Shown here: positions 1 through 5,022 of the stretch, in pieces
How the letters are laid out: every line of letters begins with the position of its first letter
How positions within the stretch are numbered: the stretch's first letter is position 1
Source: Gammaproteobacteria bacterium UBA4475
Lineage (GTDB): Bacteria > Pseudomonadota > Gammaproteobacteria > Pseudomonadales > Azotimanducaceae
Assembly (NCBI GenBank): GCA_002389265.1
Contig: DGOD01000042.1
Location: forward strand, 1-5,022
Direction: 5' to 3'
DNA length: 5,022 nucleotides
Program-made: the position numbers and the translations under genes
Notes under the pieces: model-generated
Seen by the model: only the letters and a program-made list of their open reading frames with translations
Databases searched by the model: none
Told to the model about the DNA's origin: nothing

Positions 1-980
1 CTATCGATATGGCGACCACCGAAGGCCAGGCTTTGGTTCGAGACCTGGCGCAACGCTCGGACATCTTGATTGAAAACTTTAAGGTGGGCGATATGCAACG
101 CCGCGGTCTCGACTATGGGAGTCTGCAAGCGCTGAATCCACAATTGATATATTGCTCAATTACTGGCTTTGGCCAAACCGGCCCTTACAAGGAGCGCCCG
201 GGTTACGATTTTATGATTCAGGGCATGAGCGGTCTGATGAGTATCACCGGCGAGCCGGAGGCTAAATCCAACGATGGACCACAGAAAGTTGGCGTGGCCG
301 TCGCCGATGTGCTCACTGGTCTGTACGCCACCATCGCGATTCTGGCGGCTGTGCAAGAGCGTCAGCGAAGTGGCTTGGGTCAGAGTATCGATATGTCGCT
401 GTTTGATGTGATGGCCGCCAGTTTGGCAAATCAAGCCTCTAATTATTTGGTGTCAGGTGTGGCGCCCGATCGATTAGGAAATTCTCATCCCAATGTCGTG
501 CCTTATCAGACCTTTGCGACTCTAGATGGTTATATCATCGTCGCCGTGGGTAACGACAGTCAGTTTCGTAAGTTATGTGCAGCGATTGGCAAACCCAACC
601 TGGGTGAAGACCCGTTATATCTGAGCAACGCCTTAAGGGTCGCTCATCGAGAGAGTTTGGTTGTGGAGATTCAGGCGAGCATGGTCAATCAGTCAATGGA
701 TCAATGGCTCGAGATACTTGAGTCCGCCGGTGTACCCTGCGGTCCGATCAATACCATTGACCGGTTGTTTTCGGATCCGCAGACCCGGGAGCGTGGCACG
801 CAGCTAGATCTTGAGGGCATGCCATTGGTGGCTAACCCCATTAAATATTCTCGCTCTGAGATTAACTACGGCATTAAGCCACCGGAGCTCGGCGTGGATA
901 CGGATAGGGTCTTAGAGTCGGCCTTGGGCCTGGATCAGGCCACGATCGAAGCATTGAGGGCGCAAGGCATTGTTGGTTAA
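1..980 (+). CDS. Class III (CaiB/BaiF) CoA-transferase, N-terminus cut off by window edge
   Basis: This family moves CoA between acyl-CoA and free carboxylic acids through an aspartyl-CoA thioester in the cytoplasm. The frame is open to the window edge, and the residues just before the ATG at 9 (I-D) fit the family's 'LDMKTPEG' region, so that ATG is internal. About 75 N-terminal residues of a roughly 400-residue protein are missing. Numbered from the ATG at 9, visible family features are DILIENF (18-24), the GYD-F-IQG-SGLMSITGEP stretch (65-83), the likely nucleophile Asp100 in AVADVLTG (bases 306-308), GLGQSIDMSLFD (122-133), HPNVVPYQTF (160-169) and AGVPCGPINT (240-249). The HPNVVPYQ and VPCGPIN blocks and the C-terminal PPELGVDTD segment resemble the SUGCT/glutarate CoA-transferase branch, but substrate cannot be fixed from sequence. 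The gene ends 11 bases inside the next gene, suggesting one transcript. The class call is confident; the specificity is a guess. Confidence 0.9.
   Translation, partial: IDMATTEGQALVRDLAQRSDILIENFKVGDMQRRGLDYGSLQALNPQLIYCSITGFGQTGPYKERPGYDFMIQGMSGLMSITGEPEAKSNDGPQKVGVAVADVLTGLYATIAILAAVQERQRSGLGQSIDMSLFDVMAASLANQASNYLVSGVAPDRLGNSHPNVVPYQTFATLDGYIIVAVGNDSQFRKLCAAIGKPNLGEDPLYLSNALRVAHRESLVVEIQASMVNQSMDQWLEILESAGVPCGPINTIDRLFSDPQTRERGTQLDLEGMPLVANPIKYSRSEINYGIKPPELGVDTDRVLESALGLDQATIEALRAQGIVG
956..960 (+). promoter_or_regulatory. Ribosome binding site GAGGG for the oxygenase fusion gene
   Basis: GAGGG lies inside the end of the CoA-transferase gene, nine bases before the TTG at 970. No ATG occurs in this frame between the in-frame TGA at 955-957 and the conserved HD domain, so this site supports TTG 970 as the start. 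A second TTG at 973 is possible, with AAGG (964-967) five bases ahead of it. The overlap with the upstream stop codon suggests translational coupling. Confidence 0.6.
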
Positions 981-2307
981 TCCGAGTGAGCAAATCATTG
1001 AGCTGCTGAAGTTGCAACAGGATGTGGGTTATATCGGTGAGCCGCTGAGCCAGTTAGCCCATGCGTTGCAGTGCGCTGATTTTGCCGCTCAGGAGGATGC
1101 CGATGAGTGCGTGATTTTAGCCGCATTGCTCCACGATATCGGCCATTTTTGCGACCCGCGGGCAGGGGCAATGCTGGCAGACGGTATCGATTTTGGGGTT
1201 CACCGACATGAAGCGGTGGGCGCAGAATACCTGCGCTTGTCGGGTCTCGATGAAACCATAGCGACCCTGGTGGAGCAGCATGTGAATGCTAAGCGTTACC
1301 TGGTGGCGACCCGTCCGGCTTATGCTGCCAAGCTATCAGCTGCCAGCCAGCAGACCCTGGCTTTTCAGGGTGGGCCCATGCTAGCCGATGAGATGCTGGC
1401 GTTCGAGCAGCAGGCGCGATTCACCGATATTCTCAAACTACGGGCCTGGGATGAAGCCGCCAAACGACTGGATGTGAGTTTACCGCCCGTCAGCCACTAC
1501 AGCGCCATGTTGAGAAGAAACAAGACTCAGCGTTTGTCGATGGCGGAGTTGGCTTTTTTTGCAACCAACGGTTATCTGCATATCAAAGACTGGTTTAACG
1601 CAACGGAAGTGGCAGCCATATGCGCCGAGGTGGCGCAGTTGCAGGCCTTACCAGATAGTCCCGGGAAATGGATGAAGTATTATGAGCACACGGCGCGAGG
1701 TAAGCAGTTGTGTCGAATCGAGAATTTCCTGCCTTACCAACCGCGGCTCGAACGGCTTGCCCGGGGTCGCAGTACCCTTGGTCTTATTAGTGAGTTGATG
1801 GGGGAGTCCGCCGTGTTGTTTAAAGAAAAACTTAATCTTAAATTGGCGGCGGGCAACGGCTTTGCTGCGCATCAGGATGCGCCGGCATTTACCTCATTTG
1901 ATCAGCACTATCATATCACCATGATGTTGAGTGTGGATGAGACGACGCAAGCTAACGGTTGTCTTGAGGTGGCCAGTGGCGCACACCTGAAGGGGCTGTT
2001 GGCGATGAATCCTGACTTGACCATGACCCAGACGGCAATCGACCAATTAAGCTGGCAGTCTGTGGAAACCCAGCCGGGTGACCTGTTGTTATTTGATTCT
2101 TATCTGCCCCATCGATCGGCTATGAACGAAACCGACCGCGCTCGTCGAGCGTTGTACATTACCTACAATCGACAGGGCGAGGGGGGCGATGTTCGTGATG
2201 CTTATTTTTCGGCCAAACGTGCAGCTTTTCCACCTGAAAATGAGCGTCAACCAGGAATGGTATATACCGGTGGCGTGTTTAATGTGGGCAACCCTGTGGA
2301 TAAATAA
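970..2307 (+). CDS. Fusion of PhnZ-like HD diiron oxygenase and PhnY-like Fe(II)/2-oxoglutarate dioxygenase, probable oxidative C-P bond cleavage enzyme
   Basis: Residues 1-185 form a full-length PhnZ-like HD domain: lid motif YIGE (Tyr21, Glu24), His31, HDIGH (His55, Asp56, His59), His80, His104, Lys108, Ser126, QGGP (133-136), Arg158 and Asp161. From memory these match PhnZ's iron ligands and substrate contacts. After a very short linker, residues 189-445 form a phytanoyl-CoA dioxygenase-type domain: KEKLNLKL (285-292), HQD (His301, Asp303), NGCLEV-SG-H (329-339), PGDLLLFDSYLPH with the distal iron ligand His381, and Arg392, 11 residues later, to bind 2-oxoglutarate. Known PhnY hydroxylates 2-aminoethylphosphonate and PhnZ cleaves the product to glycine and phosphate with O2. 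One chain carrying both could do both steps in the cytoplasm; this is inferred. Related TmpA/TmpB-type or other hydroxylated substrates are alternatives. The start is TTG, overlapping the upstream gene by 11 bases. Both domains look intact, so this is not a decayed gene. Confidence 0.88.
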   Translation: MLVNPSEQIIELLKLQQDVGYIGEPLSQLAHALQCADFAAQEDADECVILAALLHDIGHFCDPRAGAMLADGIDFGVHRHEAVGAEYLRLSGLDETIATLVEQHVNAKRYLVATRPAYAAKLSAASQQTLAFQGGPMLADEMLAFEQQARFTDILKLRAWDEAAKRLDVSLPPVSHYSAMLRRNKTQRLSMAELAFFATNGYLHIKDWFNATEVAAICAEVAQLQALPDSPGKWMKYYEHTARGKQLCRIENFLPYQPRLERLARGRSTLGLISELMGESAVLFKEKLNLKLAAGNGFAAHQDAPAFTSFDQHYHITMMLSVDETTQANGCLEVASGAHLKGLLAMNPDLTMTQTAIDQLSWQSVETQPGDLLLFDSYLPHRSAMNETDRARRALYITYNRQGEGGDVRDAYFSAKRAAFPPENERQPGMVYTGGVFNVGNPVDK

Positions 2308-2362
2308 GTGCTAGAGCGTTATGAACGATTGAACAATGATGTAAATTTATGTATGGCGTAAC

Positions 2363-2367
2363 GAGGA
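2363..2367 (+). promoter_or_regulatory. Ribosome binding site GAGGA for the methyltransferase
   Basis: GAGGA sits seven bases before the ATG at 2375 and fixes that start. The 67-base gap from 2308 to 2374 holds this site and no other gene. I see no convincing terminator in the gap, so read-through from the oxygenase gene is likely. Confidence 0.75.
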
Positions 2368-2374
2368 AATTGTC

Positions 2375-3055
2375 ATGACTACCCATCAAGAATTAGGCGG
2401 TATCACCGACGAAGAGTTGGTCAATCGAATGATTGCCAGTCACGATGATCGCTTCGATGAGGCTTTCTGGGATTATTTTTCCGACCAGGTCGTGCCACAC
2501 TTGCCGTCGCACCCATCCATGGTAGATCTGGGTTGTGGGCCGGGGTTACTGTTGCGCGATTTGCGCGACCGAATTGACGGCGCGCGCCTGTGGGGCTTTG
2601 ATGTTACTCAGGCTATGCTGGATTATGCGACAGATAAAGTAGTCTACGATGGGGCGGCGCCGCAGTACGAGTTGCTTGATGTTGCCCGTGACCCGGTGCC
2701 CCTGGCGGATGGCTCTGTAGATATGCTGTCGATGGTTGCGGTCTTACATGTTCTGAACGATCCGCTGGCAGCCTGTGAAGAAGTCTGTCGATTGCTCGCC
2801 GACGATGGCATATTCCTGCTTCAGGACTGGGTTCGAACACCGCTGCCTGTTTATCTGGAACGTATGGTGAATGCTGATCTGGCGGCCGAACAACAGCAGA
2901 CAATGCGTCGCGCCATGCTAAGACTGTTTCCCGTGCATAACAAGTTCACCGTCGATGACTGGCTCTGGGTTTTGGCTGAGGGTGGTCTGAAGGTGCTCAA
3001 TCACAAGCATTTGCGCAGCCCACATTTCAGCACGTTCGTGTGCCAGAAGGCTTAA
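2375..3055 (+). CDS. Class I SAM-dependent methyltransferase, substrate unknown
   Basis: The 226-residue protein has the Rossmann-type methyltransferase core. Motif I is VDLGCGPGL (50-58), which binds S-adenosylmethionine. An acidic residue at the end of strand beta-2 follows (Asp76 in GFDVT), presumably holding the ribose hydroxyls. Next come LDVARDP (101-107) and a motif IV-like block GSVDMLSMVAVLHVLNDP (113-130), then an LADDGIFLLQDW strand (141-152). The length suits a small-molecule enzyme of the methyltransferase 11/25 type. The N-terminal 45 residues and the Arg/His-rich C-terminal part (from about 178) would form the substrate cap, but I recognise no subfamily signature. There is no signal peptide or membrane segment, so it should be cytoplasmic. 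It follows the oxygenase fusion gene by 67 bases on the same strand, compatible with co-transcription. A role in modifying a substrate or product of that enzyme is speculative. Confidence 0.85.
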   Translation: MTTHQELGGITDEELVNRMIASHDDRFDEAFWDYFSDQVVPHLPSHPSMVDLGCGPGLLLRDLRDRIDGARLWGFDVTQAMLDYATDKVVYDGAAPQYELLDVARDPVPLADGSVDMLSMVAVLHVLNDPLAACEEVCRLLADDGIFLLQDWVRTPLPVYLERMVNADLAAEQQQTMRRAMLRLFPVHNKFTVDDWLWVLAEGGLKVLNHKHLRSPHFSTFVCQKA

Positions 3056-3085
3056 GTTTATTATTGAAAAGCTCAAGTCAGGTCG

Positions 3086-4888
3086 TTAGACACTGGCGCC
3101 GGTGAGTTCGTCGTAACTTTTGTTTTTATTGTCTCGCAAGGCAGACACAACTGAGCTCAAGACGTTTTCGAATTCGGCACCGGTGTCAAGAATCTCACTG
3201 TTCTCGGCAATCAGCATTTGAATCAGCTGACCTTTAGTAAACTCGCCGACCTTCAGTCCATGACGGTTGGCGAAAATATACTTGTCGGCGGCGGCGATAA
3301 CGGCGACGAGCCTGCAGGGTGTCAAAGTGCCTTCCATCACGGGTAACTTCAGCCAGGCATCCACTCGCAACGATTCTATGGCGTTTGTAGCCGCCAGGAT
3401 TTTTTGCTGAGCCTTTTCTCGAAGTATCAAGGCCCGCTTTTGCTTCAACTCGGCGGTGTGCTTGTGCTGCTTCATCGCCGTCATGATTTCGTTTTTCCGG
3501 CGGTCGAGATATTCTCGAGTCACCAGCTTTTTATCTTGAGGTGTTTCCACCTTGGATTCTTTCTGCTTCTGTACCTGGACGCCCTGGACCACCGTGAGCA
3601 AGTGTTGCTTGATGACCTCCCAGGTGCTTGATTTTGGGCTCAGGGGCTTGAGCGTGCCTTCGGCGAGATATTGAGCAAACTCAGGGTAGCTCATGTGCAA
3701 CACTTTGCGGCGATTATGGTTGGTAAACAGCAGACGCATCGTATCTTGCCAGTTCAGGATGAGTTTAATACGAGCGACTTTTTCATCAGGGTCACGCTTA
3801 TCGTCGTGCAGATACCACTGGCCAGGTTGTATCTCACGAATATCGGCCAGGACACTTGCATCCAGCTGTTGCTGAGACAAGAGTGAGGATTGCTCGACCT
3901 TGATCAGTTCAAAGTCGCAGGCGCTTGATGGTGTGCCTTCACGAATGGCCTCGTGTTCCAGGGCGAGGTCTTCCAGGCAGGCTTCTACTGCCGAGGTATC
4001 GAAGTTCATTTTTTGGCAAAAAGCCTGGATGTGTCCTGCCAAGCTTTCCATCAGAGTCGCCTGGCGGGCGGTGTCCGGTTGAACCTGAATGGACCAAATC
4101 AGCGCCTCGGTTAACTTGGTCACCTTCTGCCAAGCAGGAGACTCTTCACCATAGGCGCTCAAGACTTGTTGGAGGAATTCGTACCAGGAGCCTTGCAGAA
4201 CAAAAATCATGAATAGAGGCAACTTTTTACCCGCCATCTGCTGATTGAGCAATTCTGCTGAGTAATACTTGGCCTTTTGTCGACTCAGGACCTTCATCTC
4301 AACATCGAGTAGGCGGGCTTCCATCTTCTTGAAGATCGGCTTGTCTTTGGAGAACATCAGGTCCAGTTCTGACTGACAGTCTTCCAGCGACATTCGGCTG
4401 CTCACCATGGCCCGGACCATGAGCTCGATCTTGTCCATGAACTGCTCGCCCAGTATGCCGAGATCCTCGCTCCAACCGAGACCTTCATTAATCAGCGTAT
4501 TCATTAAGTTGAGGATAGGCTGTGGTTCGAAGATGGATTGCACGCCTTGGCGTAGGGCCATAACCGCAATATAAGGGGTCAAGTTGCGAATAAAAGCTTC
4601 AATCTTGAAGTCCAGGTCAGTCTGCCGCAGGATCTGGGTCACGCAGTCATCGATATAGGCCAATGTCGCGCGATCCTCTTGGCTGAGGATGACGTCACTA
4701 TGATACTTCCCGATCTGAACGAGGACGGGGTCAACATGCTCAGCAGCGGAAAGGGCCGGTAAATTTTCCAATAACTCCACAAGTTCAGCCCGGGGCAGGG
4801 TAGCACTGGTGGGCTTATGGGGTGCGTAAAATCCCAGCAATGCCGAAGCAATCTTCTCTGGGGTAAGTCTTTGAACCAAGTCATGCAT
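3086..4888 (-). CDS. DUF1631-like protein of unknown function with two copies of a C-terminal repeat
   Basis: The 600-residue, probably cytoplasmic protein resembles the DUF1631 family, sometimes misnamed thymidine phosphorylase. No function is established that I know of. Residues 1-350 look almost wholly helical, without signal peptide or transmembrane segments. A likely beta-rich unit follows at 356-415 (W358, then ARIKLILNW and LLFTNHNRRKV), then a Lys/Arg/Gln-rich helix, likely coiled coil, at 455-508. A second copy of the unit is at 512-567 (W512, then CRLVAVIAAADKYIFANRHGLKV). The shared pattern is F-x-N followed five residues later by K-V. This is shorter than the 700-plus residues I recall for many relatives. 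The ATG at 4888 is the first start after an in-frame TAA (4906-4904). The only ribosome site candidate, AAGAG, is 12 bases away, so initiation may be weak. The gene converges on the methyltransferase with 30 bases between stops and lies downstream of a CRP-like site, so it is probably a separate unit. Confidence 0.7.
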   Translation of the reverse strand: MHDLVQRLTPEKIASALLGFYAPHKPTSATLPRAELVELLENLPALSAAEHVDPVLVQIGKYHSDVILSQEDRATLAYIDDCVTQILRQTDLDFKIEAFIRNLTPYIAVMALRQGVQSIFEPQPILNLMNTLINEGLGWSEDLGILGEQFMDKIELMVRAMVSSRMSLEDCQSELDLMFSKDKPIFKKMEARLLDVEMKVLSRQKAKYYSAELLNQQMAGKKLPLFMIFVLQGSWYEFLQQVLSAYGEESPAWQKVTKLTEALIWSIQVQPDTARQATLMESLAGHIQAFCQKMNFDTSAVEACLEDLALEHEAIREGTPSSACDFELIKVEQSSLLSQQQLDASVLADIREIQPGQWYLHDDKRDPDEKVARIKLILNWQDTMRLLFTNHNRRKVLHMSYPEFAQYLAEGTLKPLSPKSSTWEVIKQHLLTVVQGVQVQKQKESKVETPQDKKLVTREYLDRRKNEIMTAMKQHKHTAELKQKRALILREKAQQKILAATNAIESLRVDAWLKLPVMEGTLTPCRLVAVIAAADKYIFANRHGLKVGEFTKGQLIQMLIAENSEILDTGAEFENVLSSVVSALRDNKNKSYDELTGASV

Positions 4889-4923
4889 GATAATTGTGTG
4901 CTCTTAGAAAGCGAACCGCGCGT

Positions 4924-4956
4924 GAACTGTGAAGTTCTTGGCTAACCGTGCAAGCC
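4924..4956 (-). other. Two adjacent small inverted repeats in the likely leader of the DUF1631-like gene
   Basis: On the - strand the predicted leader contains GGCT-N9-AGCC (4956-4940), followed after three bases by GAACT-TCAC-AGTTC (4937-4924). Both could form short hairpins in RNA, or the second could be a protein-binding palindrome. The stems are only four and five base pairs, and neither is followed by a T run, so they are not terminators. Chance is a reasonable alternative. Confidence 0.25.
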
Positions 4957-4974
4957 GCGTATCGACACTGATGG

Positions 4975-4983
4975 ATGCTAACA
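4975..4983 (-). promoter_or_regulatory. Candidate extended -10 promoter element for the DUF1631-like gene
   Basis: On the - strand the sequence TGTTAGCAT gives a TGn extension plus the hexamer TAGCAT, which matches TATAAT at four positions including the key second A and last T. No good -35 box is present at the expected spacing, as is usual for activator-dependent promoters. Transcription would begin near 4968, leaving a leader of about 80 bases before the ATG at 4888. The call rests mostly on its spacing to the CRP-like site. Confidence 0.4.
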
Positions 4984-5000
4984 AAATCATGGTGTAACTT

Positions 5001-5016
5001 TGTGAGGCCCGTCACA
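5001..5016. promoter_or_regulatory. CRP/Vfr-type binding site, perfect TGTGA-N6-TCACA
   Basis: The palindrome TGTGA-GGCCCG-TCACA matches all ten core positions of the cAMP receptor protein consensus, and the symmetry extends one more base on each side (T/A). Its centre at 5008.5 is about 40.5 bases upstream of the start point predicted from the extended -10 element, close to the -41.5 of class II CRP-activated promoters. The target is probably the DUF1631-like gene. A divergent + strand gene beyond the window edge could also be controlled. CRP is the known binder in enterics and Vfr in pseudomonads; which one acts here is inferred. Confidence 0.6.
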
Positions 5017-5022
5017 AGTCAG

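Noticed and set aside
2..395. Direct repeat TATCGATATG at 2-11 and 386-395.
   Set aside because: Both copies encode the same common residues in the same reading frame of one gene. Ten bases recurring here is most simply chance plus codon use.
1507..1542. Internal ATG codons at 1507 and 1540 that could start a separate PhnY-like protein.
   Set aside because: The frame is continuous from the HD domain, and no ribosome site lies at a suitable distance before either ATG, so a true fusion is the better reading.
2329..2357. Possible promoter before the methyltransferase: TTGAAC, 17 bases, TATGGC.
   Set aside because: The -10 hexamer matches the consensus at only three positions and lacks the important last T. 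The gene is more simply explained as part of the upstream transcript.
3051..3077. Imperfect inverted repeat CTTAAG / CTCAAG between the convergent genes, considered as a shared terminator.
   Set aside because: The stem is six pairs at most, has a mismatch or wobble depending on strand, is A/T-rich, has a long loop and no T tract after it.
3925..4212. Open frame of 95 codons on the + strand within the DUF1631-like gene, and other antisense frames at 3404-3631, 2613-2903 and 156-434.
   Set aside because: They lie wholly antisense to strong coding genes, lack family motifs or clear ribosome sites, and read like out-of-frame translations.

Overview
This window looks like part of a gammaproteobacterial chromosome, probably from an environmental or marine lineage. 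The evidence is moderate G+C by eye, Shine-Dalgarno-led compact genes, a DUF1631-like protein of a type common in Pseudomonas-related bacteria, and a textbook CRP/Vfr half-site pair. No genus can be assigned from the sequence alone. There are no tRNA, rRNA, CRISPR or insertion-sequence signals.

Layout. On the + strand there are three genes in a row. The first (1-980) is the C-terminal four-fifths of a class III (CaiB/BaiF) CoA-transferase whose start lies outside the window. The second (970-2307) overlaps it by 11 bases. The third (2375-3055) is a class I SAM-dependent methyltransferase with its own ribosome binding site after a 67-base gap. Facing them on the - strand, only 30 bases away, is a 600-residue DUF1631-like protein (4888-3086). 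Its upstream region (4889-5022) holds a perfect TGTGA-N6-TCACA palindrome and a well-placed extended -10 element.

The most interesting object is the 445-residue protein at 970-2307. It is a head-to-tail fusion of a complete PhnZ-like HD-domain diiron oxygenase and a complete PhnY/phytanoyl-CoA dioxygenase-like Fe(II)/2-oxoglutarate hydroxylase. In the known PhnY-PhnZ pathway these are two separate enzymes. PhnY hydroxylates 2-aminoethylphosphonate on the carbon next to phosphorus, and PhnZ then oxidatively cleaves the C-P bond to give glycine and phosphate. Here both metal sites look intact, along with the residues I recall as binding substrate in PhnZ, so the polypeptide could carry out the whole oxidative C-P bond cleavage alone. 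The true substrate is an inference. No phosphonate transporter or other phn gene is visible.

Whether the CoA-transferase and methyltransferase belong to the same pathway is open. The CoA-transferase most resembles the glutarate/SUGCT-type branch, often found with acyl-CoA dehydrogenases, and may simply be an upstream neighbour whose translation is coupled to the fusion gene. The DUF1631-like gene is convergent and is probably an independent, CRP-type-controlled unit.
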